Part shown: positions 44,154 through 53,457 of the stretch, one piece after another | Numbering within the stretch: position 1 is the first letter of the stretch | Layout: each line of letters begins with the position of its first letter | From: JALYOC01 sp036675345 | GTDB taxonomy: Bacteria; Myxococcota; Myxococcia; Myxococcales; Myxococcaceae | Assembly: GCA_036675345.1 (NCBI GenBank) | Contig: JAKFFE010000015.1 | Span: forward strand, 28,567-92,566 | DNA: 64,000 nt | Reading direction: 5' to 3' | Program-made: the position numbers and the translations under genes | Notes under the pieces: generated by a model | The model's database searches: none | What the model was told of the DNA's origin: nothing | Seen by the model: only the letters and a program-made list of their open reading frames with translations

Positions 44154-45938
44154 CTACGGTCCCGCCCGCGGCTGGCTTCGCTTCCGCGAATGCTCGCGGA
44201 CCGCGGTCTCCACCGCGGTCAGCTTCTCCTGGGCGCTGGTCCGCAGCGGAGCCGCCTGGAGCGCCGCCTGCAGATGCACCGCCGCCTCGGCGTGATCTCC
44301 GCGCTGCAAGGCCAGCTCTCCCAGCCGCTCGAAGGTGGTGGCCAGGGTCTCCAGCCGGGCACGCACCCGCGGGTCCTCCGGCTCCAGCGTCAGCGCGGCG
44401 TGGAGGTGATCCAGTGCGAAGTCCCCTCCCGGGCCCACCAGTCTCCCGGTCTCGATCCTCGCGTCGGCGGTGACCAGGTGGGAGACCAGGGTCTGCTCCA
44501 GCCGCCGGGTCCGCACCAGCTGCAGTCCCGCCAGGCCCACCGCCAACGCCAGCACCAGCCCCACCGTCCAGGTGGCGCGTGGACTGGCCGCCAGCCGCAT
44601 CGCCCAGCGGGTGGAGACGATCTTCCGGCGCCAGGCGCTCAGGGCCCGCAGCGGCCCGGGCAGCGATCCGGACCGCGCGCGTGGCGCCCGCCGACGGCCC
44701 TCCTGGACCAGCCGTTCAATCCGCCCGCGGCCCTCCTCCAGCTCGGCGCCGAACAGGGCCCGGATGCTGCCGCCCAGGTCTGGACGATCCAGGCAGAGGC
44801 CGATCCGCCGCAGCTCTCCGCCCAGCTCGGCGGCGGTGCCGTAGCGGTGCCGGGGATCCTCCGCGGTGGCCTTGCGCGAGACCTCCTCCAGGTCCGCCAG
44901 CACCTCCACCGGTCCCCCGGTGGGCGCGGGGCCGAACCGGCTGCGGGAGAGGAACTCACCCAGGATCGCCCCGGTGGCGTAGACGTCCCACCGCGGGGAG
45001 GGCGGCTCACCGCGCGCCTGCTCCGGGGGCATGTACGCCTTCTTCCCCACCACCATCCCGGTCTGGTCGTCCTGGCCGGCGGCCACCCCGAAGTCCATCA
45101 GCTTCACCTGACCGCGATCGGTGATCAGGATGTTGGAGGGGCTGACGTCCCGGTGCACCAGGTTCAGCGGCGCGCCGTCCAGGCCGCGCTGGGTGTGCAC
45201 GTACTCCAGCGCCTCGCAGATCTCCGCCAGCACCTGCACCAGGAGATCCACCGGCAGCGGCTGGCCCTCGTTCACCCGCGCCAGCACGTCGTGCAGCTCC
45301 CTCCCGTGGACGTACTCCATCGCCAGGTAGGGGCGGCCGGCGGCCTCGCCGAAGTCGAACACCTGCACCACGTTCGGGTGCTGGAGCGAGGCGCTGACCC
45401 GGGCCTCGTTGAGGAACAGCGCCCCCAGCCGGGTGTCCGGACCGTAGGCGGGCCGCGCGGTCTTCAACGCCACCAGCTTCTCCACCCCGGCGCCCAGGGT
45501 GGCGCGGGCCAGGTACACCTCCGCCATCCCGCCGCCGCCCAGGGTGGAGAGGATCTGGTACGCGCCCAGCACGTCGTACGGCCTCAGTCCGGTGCTGTCC
45601 GGGAAGGCGGCCACCGGCTGCGGTTCGTCCGGATCGGTGGCCCGGGTGGGCGCGTCCAGCAAGGCGGCGCGGGGATCGGAAGCCACCCGGGTCCGGGAAG
45701 GCTCCACCTCGCCCACCGGGTCCGCGTGCCCCTCGGCGGCCACCGCCAGCGCTGCGTCCGACGCGTCGCTCGTTGGCTCTGGCGGGGCCAGGGCCTGGTT
45801 CTCGGCCCTGGGGGCGGTTCCGGGATCCGACCCCACCGCCACGGTGAGGCGCTCCAGCGGGGAGAGCGGCTCCGGCTCGCGGAGGAGGGGAAGCCCCTTG
45901 GGGGGCGTGGGGTGGCTGTCCGGATCGCTGGCGCTCAC
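44154..45938 (-). CDS. Ser/Thr protein kinase with one transmembrane segment
   Basis: About 594 residues. A low-complexity N-terminus (to ~120) precedes the kinase domain (~125-390): STLGGGGMAEVYLAR, VALKTARP, LVHRDVSPSNILI (intact HRD), LMDFGVAAG and KAYMPPEQARG. A transmembrane helix (TVGLVLALAVGLAGLQLV) follows, then a TPR-like helical tail outside. It is thus a type I receptor-like kinase. GTG 45938 overlaps the stop of the upstream FecR-domain gene (GTGA), so the two are coupled; a signalling pair is inferred. Confidence 0.87.
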   Translation of the reverse strand: MSASDPDSHPTPPKGLPLLREPEPLSPLERLTVAVGSDPGTAPRAENQALAPPEPTSDASDAALAVAAEGHADPVGEVEPSRTRVASDPRAALLDAPTRATDPDEPQPVAAFPDSTGLRPYDVLGAYQILSTLGGGGMAEVYLARATLGAGVEKLVALKTARPAYGPDTRLGALFLNEARVSASLQHPNVVQVFDFGEAAGRPYLAMEYVHGRELHDVLARVNEGQPLPVDLLVQVLAEICEALEYVHTQRGLDGAPLNLVHRDVSPSNILITDRGQVKLMDFGVAAGQDDQTGMVVGKKAYMPPEQARGEPPSPRWDVYATGAILGEFLSRSRFGPAPTGGPVEVLADLEEVSRKATAEDPRHRYGTAAELGGELRRIGLCLDRPDLGGSIRALFGAELEEGRGRIERLVQEGRRRAPRARSGSLPGPLRALSAWRRKIVSTRWAMRLAASPRATWTVGLVLALAVGLAGLQLVRTRRLEQTLVSHLVTADARIETGRLVGPGGDFALDHLHAALTLEPEDPRVRARLETLATTFERLGELALQRGDHAEAAVHLQAALQAAPLRTSAQEKLTAVETAVREHSRKRSQPRAGP

Positions 45939-47203
45939 TGGCCCCACTCCTTCAAGGTGCTGGGCACGGAGACCGCCGGCGCGGCGTCGATGAACAGCGA
46001 CCGTGGGCGCAGGAACAGCGGCCGGGCGGTGGCCTCGTCGGCGAACGCGTACACCCCCCAGGTGTACTGCCCGGGCTTGAGGTTCAAGGTGGCCGAGTTC
46101 TCCAAGGTCACCTCATCCGCCACGCTGGCCCCCTCCAGCGAGCCTCCCCGCACCACCACGAACCGATAGCCACCCTCCGGGGCAGTGCCCCAGCGGAAGG
46201 TGACCGACGCCCCGCGGGCGCCGGTGACTCGCGCTCCGGACTCGGGAGACTGCAGCAGCTCCACCGTCGCCGGGCGCATCACCACCAGCCGGCGGGGTGG
46301 GCCGTAGACGCCAAAGCGGCCCTCCGGATCCCGGGCCGCCGCGCGCCAGAACAGCGCCCCGGCGCGGGTGGGCCGGAACACCAGCTCGGTGCGGGGGACC
46401 TCGGCGGTGTCGGAGACGTCCTGGAAATCCTCCCGGGCCGCCAGCTGGAGCCGGTAGCCCGCCGCCCGCGCCACCGCCCTCCACCGCAGGGTCAGCGTTC
46501 CTCCCTCCGCCACCACCACCGCCGCGTCCGCCTCCGGCTGCTGCAGCAAGGGCGCCTCCAGCAGCTGCACCACCGGGCTCACCTCTTCCTGGGCCACGTC
46601 CGCGGCCTGCCCGGCCCGCAGCTCGCGGGTGGACTGCCGGGAGGCCAGGGTGGCGGTGCCGCGGTGGATGGCGACCTCGGTGCCCTTGGGGCGCTTGGCC
46701 AGGCGGTACTCCACCGGACCTTCACCCTCCCGGGAGATCAGCCGCGCGGTCGAGCCGTCCGGGGCGCGGATCCCCACCGTCTGCCCGGACTTGCGCAGCA
46801 CCCCGCGCACCACCCCGGTCTCCACCGCCAGCAGCGCCTCGGTGGGCGGGCCTCCCGGAGACTGGGGATCGGAGCTCTGGGCGTCGATCACCACGATCGC
46901 TCCCGGATCCACGTCCAGGCGTCCGCCGGGGACGAACTCGATCCGCGCCGAGGCGCCGGGGCCGGACTGCACCCAGTCCCCGGCCATGAAGGTGGTGCCC
47001 ACGCTGGCCGGTTCCCAGAAGGCCAGCGAGCGCCGCTTGACCTGCAGCCCGCCCTGCCCGGAGGCCATGGTGGCGAGGATGCTCTTCAAGGAGCGCTCGG
47101 CGTTGGCCCGGCCGGGGTCCTCGGCGGGGGCGCCGCAGGCGAGGACCGCCGTCAGCCCCAGGGCCAGGATCGGTGACGCCGCTGCTGTGCTCCAGTCCCG
47201 CAT
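45935..47203 (-). CDS. FecR-domain lipoprotein
   Basis: 422 residues. The N-terminus LGLTAVLACGAPAEDPGR is a lipoprotein signal. Residues 60-230 match FecR: VGTTFMAGDWVQSGPGASAR, GGRLDVDPGAIVVID and GVVRGVLRKSGQTVGIRAPDG. The C-terminal half has Fn3-like strands (LTLRWRAVARAAGYRLQLAA). FecR domains usually sense envelope cues. The coupled downstream kinase has an extracytoplasmic tail, a plausible partner. Confidence 0.82.
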   Translation of the reverse strand: MRDWSTAAASPILALGLTAVLACGAPAEDPGRANAERSLKSILATMASGQGGLQVKRRSLAFWEPASVGTTFMAGDWVQSGPGASARIEFVPGGRLDVDPGAIVVIDAQSSDPQSPGGPPTEALLAVETGVVRGVLRKSGQTVGIRAPDGSTARLISREGEGPVEYRLAKRPKGTEVAIHRGTATLASRQSTRELRAGQAADVAQEEVSPVVQLLEAPLLQQPEADAAVVVAEGGTLTLRWRAVARAAGYRLQLAAREDFQDVSDTAEVPRTELVFRPTRAGALFWRAAARDPEGRFGVYGPPRRLVVMRPATVELLQSPESGARVTGARGASVTFRWGTAPEGGYRFVVVRGGSLEGASVADEVTLENSATLNLKPGQYTWGVYAFADEATARPLFLRPRSLFIDAAPAVSVPSTLKEWGQ

Positions 47204-47280
47204 GAACGCCCCCCAAGACGGCGGGCCATCCTGCCATCCGGCGGGCCATTCTCGAAGAAGTGGCGCGTAGGCGGAGGTGG

Positions 47281-48141
47281 TCAGACCTCCGCCACCTCCC
47301 GCAGGAAGCGGGTGACCACCGCGTTGAAGCGATCCGGGTGGCTCATGTAGGGCAGGTGGGCCGCGCCGCGGATCACCTCCAGCCGGGCGTTGGGAATCCG
47401 GGCGGCCACGTCGCGGGCGTTCCCCAGCGGCACCACCAGGTCGCGCCGGCCGTGGACGATCAGGGTGGGAACCTGGAGGCGCTCCAGGTCCGGGAGGAGA
47501 TCGGTCCCCAGGATGTCGCGCAGCCGGCGGACCATCTCCATCGGGGCGATCCGCCGCGATTCACGGACGATCTCCGAGCGGCCCTCCTCCGGGAGGTGCC
47601 TCCCCCCCAGGATCCGCGCCACCACCGGCGCGAAGAGGTAGGCGAAGGGCAGCGGCACCCGCAGCAGGTTGGCGGCGGTCATCGCGAAGCGACGGATCCG
47701 CCGGGTGGAGGCCACCGGGCTGGCCAGGACCAGGGCGCTGACCCTCTCCGGATGATGCAGGGCGAAGGCCAGGGCCACCAGGCTGCCGAAGGAGGAGCCC
47801 AGGAGCACGAACCGCTCGGGCAGTCCCGCATCCGGATGGGCCAGCAGCGAGACGTTGTGCCACAGCGGCGAGTGGTGGACGGGCGTCTTGACCGGCGGGG
47901 TCCAGAACCACAGCCGGCGCTTCCTGGCCAAGGGGGCCATCAGCGCGAAGGAGCGGCCGCTGGCCCCCAGCCCGGGGATCGCCACCAGCAGCTTGTCGGC
48001 CGGGGCGGGGGAGGGGACGGTGAACAGCCGCACCTGGCTGCCATCCACCCGGAGTTCGCGGCAGCTCACCGCCTCATAGCCGGACTGGACCTGGTCCAGC
48101 CGCGGAACCAGGGGAGTGGTGGGGAACACGCCCTCAAGCAT
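47281..48141 (-). CDS. Alpha/beta hydrolase
   Basis: 286 residues. The nucleophile elbow is LLGSSFGSLVAL (G-x-S-x-G). Other marks are LVAIPGLGASGRSFALMAPL (HGxG-like), VPTLIVHGRRDLVVPLG with the acid Asp, and GAAHLPYMSHPDRF with the catalytic His. Substrate unknown. Its start overlaps the stop of the acyltransferase gene upstream by 8 bp, so both are co-translated; a lipid-metabolism role would fit. Confidence 0.85.
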   Translation of the reverse strand: MLEGVFPTTPLVPRLDQVQSGYEAVSCRELRVDGSQVRLFTVPSPAPADKLLVAIPGLGASGRSFALMAPLARKRRLWFWTPPVKTPVHHSPLWHNVSLLAHPDAGLPERFVLLGSSFGSLVALAFALHHPERVSALVLASPVASTRRIRRFAMTAANLLRVPLPFAYLFAPVVARILGGRHLPEEGRSEIVRESRRIAPMEMVRRLRDILGTDLLPDLERLQVPTLIVHGRRDLVVPLGNARDVAARIPNARLEVIRGAAHLPYMSHPDRFNAVVTRFLREVAEV

Positions 48142-48844
48142 CGCTGGCCCTCACCAGGAGGCGTTGCACGGTGGCCGCCACCCGATCGCGGAAGCGGAGC
48201 TGTTCATGGCCGGGCGCATCCAGGGAGGGGGGATACATCGGCCGGCCGATGGCGAACTTGAGCCGCACCGGCAGCGGCACCGGCATGCCCACCGGGGCGG
48301 TGTAGCGGCGCTTCTTCCTGGAGAGGCGCACGGTCAGCCCGTCGGAGACCGCGAAGATGTCGTCGATCCCGTGACCGGCGAAGGGGATGATCGGCACTCC
48401 CGCCGCCATCGCCACCCGGACGAAGCCGGAGGTGTGCTCCCAGCGAAGTTGGTAGCGGGCAGTGGGGCGTTTGAAGACCTCGCGGGCGCCTCCTGGGTAG
48501 CAGACCACCAGGCCGCCTCCGTTCAGCGCCCGCAGCGCGTTGTCCGGGGTGCCTTCAATCCCGCCGATCCACGGCATCACCGTCTTGAACACCGGCAGCC
48601 GGAAGAAGCCGCGGTCGGCCAGCCCCAGCGGGTAGCGGCCGGTGGCCTGCAGCAGCAGGTAGAAGAAGACCGGGGTCTCGTAACCGTAGAGGCCGTGGTT
48701 CCCCACCAGCAGCGCCGGTCCGGTCGGCAGGTGGTGGGCGCCGATCAGCTTTGCCCGGTGGTAGCGGGTGGCCAGCTTCGCGGCGCGCTCCGCCACGCGC
48801 AGCATCCAGTGACCGGGCCTGGGGTCTTCGGCGAGTGCGTCCAC
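48134..48844 (-). CDS. Lysophospholipid acyltransferase-family protein
   Basis: 236 residues. Motif I is VGNHGLYGYETPV, an NHG variant of the usual NHxxxxD in which the acidic residue is Glu. LPVFKTVMPWIGGIEGTPDN and VVCYPGGAREVFKR (FPEG-like motif III, PGGxRE) follow, as in DGAT/monoacylglycerol-acyltransferase-like bacterial proteins. GIPIIPFAGHG-type (VPIIPFAGHGIDD) is motif IV. It moves an acyl chain onto a lipid. GTG 48844 is the start, divergent to the peptidase gene. Confidence 0.83.
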   Translation of the reverse strand: MDALAEDPRPGHWMLRVAERAAKLATRYHRAKLIGAHHLPTGPALLVGNHGLYGYETPVFFYLLLQATGRYPLGLADRGFFRLPVFKTVMPWIGGIEGTPDNALRALNGGGLVVCYPGGAREVFKRPTARYQLRWEHTSGFVRVAMAAGVPIIPFAGHGIDDIFAVSDGLTVRLSRKKRRYTAPVGMPVPLPVRLKFAIGRPMYPPSLDAPGHEQLRFRDRVAATVQRLLVRASDA

Positions 48845-48954
48845 CGTCGAAAGCTACGGACGCGCCGGAGTCGGGACAGCAGGCGGGCAACAGAGCCCCC
48901 GGGTGGGTGGATGGTCCTGCTTGCGGGGGGGCGGACGACGGAGAAGGCTGAGGG

Positions 48955-49839
48955 ATGCCGATCTCGATTGGGGTGCATGGCGGCGCAGGTCCCCGGGTGG
49001 AAGGCGACGTGGGGGCGGTCTTCGGCGAGGGATGTCTGGAGGCGGCCCGGCTCGGGTACGCGATCCTCCAGGCCGGCGGCAGCGCGGTGGACGCAGTGGA
49101 GGCGGCGGCGGTGGCGATGGAGGACGCGCCGCTGTTCAACGCCGGGACCGGCGGGGCGCTCAACGCCGACGGTGAGGTGGAGCTGGACGCGGCGCTGATG
49201 TCCGGCGAGCGGCTGTCCGCCGGCGGAGTGGCCGCGGTGCGCCGGGTTCGTCATCCGGTGCAGTTGGCCCGTTGGGTGATGGAGCGGACCTCGCACCTGT
49301 TGCTGGTGGGGGAGGGCGCGGAGGCGTTCGCGGTGGAGCAGGGGCTGGTGTTGATCGATCCGACGACGTTGATCACCGCGCGGCAGCGGCAGCGCTGGGA
49401 GAAGGCCCGGGCCGCGCAGGTGGCGCCCACCACCGGGGGGACGATTGGGGTGGTGGCGTGTGATCAGCACGGACATGTGGCGGCGGCCACCTCCACCGGG
49501 GGCACGGTGCTCAAGCGGCGGGGACGGGTCGGGGACTCTCCGTTGATCGGCGCCGGCACCTACGCGGACGATCTGGGCGGAGCGGTCTCCTGCACCGGGC
49601 AGGGAGAGGCGATCATCAAGGTGGTCCTGGCCAAGTACGCCTGTGATCTGCTGGCCACCGGTCGCGAGCCGATGGCGGTGGCGTCGGACGCGCTCAAGGA
49701 GCTGGATCGGGTGGGAGGAGACGGGGGCTTGATCCTGGTGGACCGGGAGGGTCGGCTGGGCTGGGCCTTCAACAGCCAGCGGATGAGCCGGGCCTGGATC
49801 GACGCCCAGGGACAGGAGGGCTGGGGCTTCCAGCAGTAA
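48955..49839 (+). CDS. Isoaspartyl peptidase / type 2 L-asparaginase
   Basis: 294 residues, an Ntn hydrolase. Visible are ISIGVHGGAGP, GSAVDAVEAAAVAMED, FNAGTGGALNADGEVELDAA, and the autocleavage site TTGGTIGVVACDQHGHVA where Thr of GGTIG becomes the nucleophile. The product strand has TSTGGTVLKRRGRVGDSPL and IGAGTYADD. It is expected to self-cleave into alpha and beta chains and to hydrolyse isoaspartyl dipeptides or asparagine. No signal peptide. Confidence 0.93.
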   Translation: MPISIGVHGGAGPRVEGDVGAVFGEGCLEAARLGYAILQAGGSAVDAVEAAAVAMEDAPLFNAGTGGALNADGEVELDAALMSGERLSAGGVAAVRRVRHPVQLARWVMERTSHLLLVGEGAEAFAVEQGLVLIDPTTLITARQRQRWEKARAAQVAPTTGGTIGVVACDQHGHVAAATSTGGTVLKRRGRVGDSPLIGAGTYADDLGGAVSCTGQGEAIIKVVLAKYACDLLATGREPMAVASDALKELDRVGGDGGLILVDREGRLGWAFNSQRMSRAWIDAQGQEGWGFQQ

Positions 49840-49922
49840 AGAGAGCTGACAGTCTCAGTCCAGGACCGTTTCGAGAATCTCTTCAGAAGCCGGCGCCGCC
49901 CGGCCCCACTGGAGAGACGAAA

Positions 49923-51299
49923 ATGACCATCCGGATCCTGCCCCCCGTCACCCCGCTCAAGACCGCCGAAGTGGTTCGTCCCCCGGTGGCGGGGATCCGC
50001 CCCGCCGCTCCGGCGGCCTCGGACGTGTTCGACCCGGTGGTCCGTCGGCTGAACTTCTCGGCGGGCGACCGACAGGTGGAGCTCTCCGGGCTGCTGGAGG
50101 TGAAGACCCCAAAGTCGAAGGAAGAGGCCCTGGCGGCGATCGACCAGGTGCTGATCGGCGGAGAGGTGGGGGAGGACCCGGATGGGGTGGGCGGGCAGGG
50201 GACGGTGGGCACCGATCCGGAGGACGTGAACGCACCCACCGGGGGATTGGATGAGGTGCGCGCCGCCAAGCTGGTGGAGGCCAACGCCGAGCTGGAGGCC
50301 GCGGAGCTGGAGAAGCTCTCGCCCCAGGAGCGCGCCCAGTACCAGTCGGTGATGTCCGAGCTGGAGCAGCAGGACGATCCGAAGGCGCAGCTGGCGCTGC
50401 AGAAGCTGCTCTTCGAGGGAAAGCTGCCGGGAGCGGAGGATGCCCAGGGCGGTGGGACGCTGCTGGAGAACCTGGCCGGACTGGCCAATCCGTGTGGAGT
50501 CCCGCTGGCGGAGGGGGTGGATCGCCGGGAGTTGCTGGCGGATGTGGTGCGGGAGGTGGCGGTGCCCAGCGCGATCGCCCAGCACCAGCGGGGCACCTGC
50601 GCCGCCACCGTGGTCGGGATCCACCTCGCCGACGAGAGCCCGGCCGAGTACGTGCGGCTGATGACCGGGCTGGCCTCTCCCTCCGGGGAGGTGGAGCTGG
50701 CCAACGGGGACGTCATCACCCGGGAGGAGGGCACGATCGGAGACGATGGTTCGGGCCGCAGCCTCTCCCAGCGGCTGATCGAGCCGGCGTTCATGGAGTA
50801 CGCCAACGGCGCGGACCTGGACTACGACAACGCCTCCGACGAACACCGCGACGAGGACGGGAACAAGGTCCACACCGGGCTCTACTCCTCGCAGGTGGAC
50901 CGGCTGCTGGAGGGGGTGTTCGACCACCGCTTCGAGAACCGCGACGGGATCAACACCGAGGAGGAGCGTGAGGAGGCCTGGGACGAGCTGGTGGATGAGG
51001 TGGAGAACGAGGGACGGGAGGTGGAGGTCGGGGTGCGCTGGGGCACCGGGGGCCACAAGCTGCTGGTGACCGACATCTCGCAGGACGCCTCGGGCCAGGA
51101 GTTCGTCACCTACGTCAATCCGTGGGGGAAGACCGAGACCCTCCCCAAGGAGGAGTTCCTGGACCGGCTCCAGAACATGAACACCGAGGGGGACGATCTG
51201 TTCAGCGAGATCGGGGATTGGATCGATTCGGCCCCGGTCCCCGCCGACCCGCTGCAGGAGCAGGTGGGCTTCAACCGACGGGGGTTGATCGCGGCGTAG
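49923..51299 (+). CDS. Putative papain-like cysteine peptidase, secretion route unclear
   Basis: 458 residues. No classical signal peptide; the N-terminus MTIRILPPVTPLKTAEVVRP is Pro-rich and resembles the start of the M4 peptidase at 59502. Residues 110-160 are helical and charged. A plausible catalytic set follows: QHQRGTCAATVVGIHLAD (oxyanion Gln and Cys), GGHKLLVTDIS (His) and TYVNPWGKTETLPKEEF (Asn in NPWG), the order of papain-like folds. No family recognised. It sits alone, after the isoaspartyl peptidase. Peptidase activity is inferred from motifs. Confidence 0.6.
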   Translation: MTIRILPPVTPLKTAEVVRPPVAGIRPAAPAASDVFDPVVRRLNFSAGDRQVELSGLLEVKTPKSKEEALAAIDQVLIGGEVGEDPDGVGGQGTVGTDPEDVNAPTGGLDEVRAAKLVEANAELEAAELEKLSPQERAQYQSVMSELEQQDDPKAQLALQKLLFEGKLPGAEDAQGGGTLLENLAGLANPCGVPLAEGVDRRELLADVVREVAVPSAIAQHQRGTCAATVVGIHLADESPAEYVRLMTGLASPSGEVELANGDVITREEGTIGDDGSGRSLSQRLIEPAFMEYANGADLDYDNASDEHRDEDGNKVHTGLYSSQVDRLLEGVFDHRFENRDGINTEEEREEAWDELVDEVENEGREVEVGVRWGTGGHKLLVTDISQDASGQEFVTYVNPWGKTETLPKEEFLDRLQNMNTEGDDLFSEIGDWIDSAPVPADPLQEQVGFNRRGLIAA

Positions 51300-51309
51300 G
51301 GGGAGGTTG

Positions 51310-51610
51310 GGGAGCGGCGGGGGTCGCGCCCGGAGTTGTCCAGGGGTGGTGGCAGTGGCGGCGGCGCGGGTCCGGGTCGGGTGATCTGCGGTGGGTGTTC
51401 CCCCGGACGAAGTTGCTGAGTCGGGGGCGGGCTACCGGGATCCCGTTGGCGATCGTTCGCCACCAGGAGTCCCAGGGTGGACGCGGTGGCCAAGAAGCGG
51501 GCTGCTTCGGCGGGGGTGGGGGTGGTCAGCGATGACCCCGCCGGTTTTGGCCACCCGGTGGGTCCGGGTGCGCGGGCCGGGAGCGAGTTGAGTCGTTCCG
51601 GACGCTTGCC
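51310..51610 (+). pseudogene. Decayed rsmG-like fragment
   Basis: The stretch aligns by eye with the intact rsmG at 32032-32679 in the same order: GGAGTTGTCCAGGGGTGG (~51330) with the helix region, CCGGACGAAG at 51410, CGGGATCCCGTTGGCGATCG at 51439 with the SAM loop, and an exact 22-base match beginning GGTGGACGCGGTGGCC at about 51477. GGTTTTGGCCACCCGG follows at 51542. Several length changes break the frame, and no start or full domain remains. The gap 51300-51663 holds nothing else. Confidence 0.5.
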
Positions 51611-51663
51611 TGCTGCAGGTGCCGGTGCGGAGCCGGGCACGGGCGCTGCACAAGGCAGCGACC

Positions 51664-52878
51664 ATGAGAAGCGCACTCCTCGCCGCCGTGTCCCTGTCTT
51701 CGCTGGTGGGTTGCTCGGGGAACCCGTTCTCCGGAGTCAGCGCCAGCCCCCAGGTGATCTCCGCCACTGGATCCGAGGCCACTGCCGCGCCGGCCACGGG
51801 CGCCGCGGGTCGGGACGGACTCAACGGGACCTCGGTCAAGACCGAGCCGCTGTCGATGGGCGATGCGGTGTGCGCCTTCGGCGGCGCGAAGTTCGTCGGC
51901 GCGGACGGGGTGAGCTACGCCTGCAACGGTGATCCCGGGCTGGACCGGGTGTACGGCCTGGGCGCCGCCGGAGACAAGGTGGTCACCGGTCACGAGGACT
52001 GGTCCCAGCTTGGCGCCCGCGAGCTGCAGTTCGCCTCCTTGACCATCGAGAGCGGCGCCACCGTGGAGGTGGCCAGTGGGACCGTGCTGCGCAGCCGCGG
52101 TCCGGTCTCCCTGCGGGGAACGGTTCGGGTCCGCCCGGGCGTGAGCGGTCCGCAGATGCTGGTGCGCCCCGCCCCCGGCAGCTACCTGGCAGTGCCCGCC
52201 ACCCCTGGCGCGGGCATCGCCTCGGTCTCCGCCTTCGCCGGTGATCTGGGCGACGCCAGCTGGAGCCGGGCCGGTGGGCGCGGCGGAATCAGCGGTCTGC
52301 AGTCGGCGGCGGTGCAGAGCCTGGTCCGCGCCCACGCCTTCGGCGGCGGCGCCGGGGCTCCCTCCTTCGATGGCCCGGGCTGTGCCGGTGGCGGCAGCGT
52401 GGTGGTGGTCGCCCAGGGGGAGCTGCACCTGGAGCCGGACGCGCGGATCCTGGCCGACGGCGAGAGCTGCCGTGAAGGGGGTGGCGGCGGAGGCGGCGGC
52501 TATGTGGTGCTGGCCTCCAAGACCTTCCTCACCGTGGAGGGGCGGGTCTCGGTCCGCGGTGGAAACGGCGGCGCGAACACCAGCCTCACCGGAGCGGGCG
52601 GCGGCGGCGGTGGTGGGATCGTCCACGCGCTGGCCCCGGACGTGACGGTGGTGCGCGCCTTCGACGTGACCGGCGGTCAGCCGGGCTCCACCGGAACTCC
52701 GGTCACCTTCCACGCTCGCAGCGGGGGTGGCGGGGGTGGCGCCTCCGCGGGCAACGGCGGCCTGGGCGGCGCGGTCTCCGGAGAGACGGACGCGATCCCC
52801 AACTTTGCCCAGAACGCCGGCGCAGGTACGGAAGGGATGATCGTGGTCACCGAAAGCGGTCCGGAAACGCTGCTGTAG
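51664..52878 (+). CDS. Glycine-rich lipoprotein
   Basis: 404 residues. Lipobox SLVGCSGN gives Cys at about 17. The middle has right-handed beta-helix-like strands (LQFASLTIESGATVEVASGT), and the end is Gly-rich: EGGGGGGGGYVVLASKTFL, SLTGAGGGGGGGIVHALAPD. Similar Gly-rich outer-membrane lipoproteins are frequent in Myxococcus-type genomes. No catalytic motif. ATG 51664 is chosen for the signal peptide. Confidence 0.75.
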   Translation: MRSALLAAVSLSSLVGCSGNPFSGVSASPQVISATGSEATAAPATGAAGRDGLNGTSVKTEPLSMGDAVCAFGGAKFVGADGVSYACNGDPGLDRVYGLGAAGDKVVTGHEDWSQLGARELQFASLTIESGATVEVASGTVLRSRGPVSLRGTVRVRPGVSGPQMLVRPAPGSYLAVPATPGAGIASVSAFAGDLGDASWSRAGGRGGISGLQSAAVQSLVRAHAFGGGAGAPSFDGPGCAGGGSVVVVAQGELHLEPDARILADGESCREGGGGGGGGYVVLASKTFLTVEGRVSVRGGNGGANTSLTGAGGGGGGGIVHALAPDVTVVRAFDVTGGQPGSTGTPVTFHARSGGGGGGASAGNGGLGGAVSGETDAIPNFAQNAGAGTEGMIVVTESGPETLL

Positions 52879-52884
52879 GCGCCG

Positions 52885-52966
52885 CTCTCCAGGGCCCTTC
52901 ACTCGTGGGGGACCGAACCCACACCCGCGAAGCTGCATCCCCCCGCGAGTGAAGAGCCCTGGAGAG
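52885..52966. terminator. Long inverted repeat after the lipoprotein gene
   Basis: 27-base arms begin CTCTCCAGGGC and end GCCCTGGAGAG and match except for two positions; the spacer is 28 bases. It starts 7 bp after the stop, so it is a good candidate for a strong transcription terminator. No T-run follows. It may instead be a mobile miniature element. Confidence 0.5.
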
Positions 52967-53139
52967 AGACCCCTTCAATCGCGGTGGGAGAGGTGATCCC
53001 ACCTGGAAGCGGGCTGGCTACTTTGGACTGCAGCCTGGTGGTGAAGACCACACGACAGCGCTGAGACCATGGCGATCGGACTGCGGAAGGCCAAGGATTC
53101 CCGCTGGTTCAGCAGCGGTGTGCCGAACGGTCTCGCCAG

Positions 53140-53157
53140 TTGGACCACGCGGTCCAA
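53140..53157. repeat. TTGGACC-N4-GGTCCAA palindrome, site 2
   Basis: TTGGACCACGCGGTCCAA, extended by one base each side (A/C). Same family as 31266 and 53458. Confidence 0.6.
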
Positions 53158-53201
53158 CCCCGAGCCCCGAGCCCCGAGCCCCGAGCCCCGAGCCCCGAGC
53201 T
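53158..53201. repeat. 8-bp tandem repeat CGAGCCCC
   Basis: Five to six copies of CGAGCCCC immediately after palindrome site 2. Such a short unit may slip and vary between strains. Confidence 0.85.
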
Positions 53202-53457
53202 GCGGTTGCGTCCAGCACCGGTCCCGCACCTCCCTCGACTTGTGACCTCGGTCCCCTTCACTACGTTGCCCGAAGTGACCCACGCGACGGAGTGGAGCCG
53301 ACCACCTCTGTGCTTGGCCGATCCCGGCACGCGGAGCGGGTGTGGGAAAAGTGGCTCGAAGGATCAACTTCTCCCCGGGAGGGTCGGTCGCCGAAACAAT
53401 CTGGTCTCCCTTGCCAAGGCGCGCCGCTTCGTCACCAGCGCTCCGGTGTATCAATCC

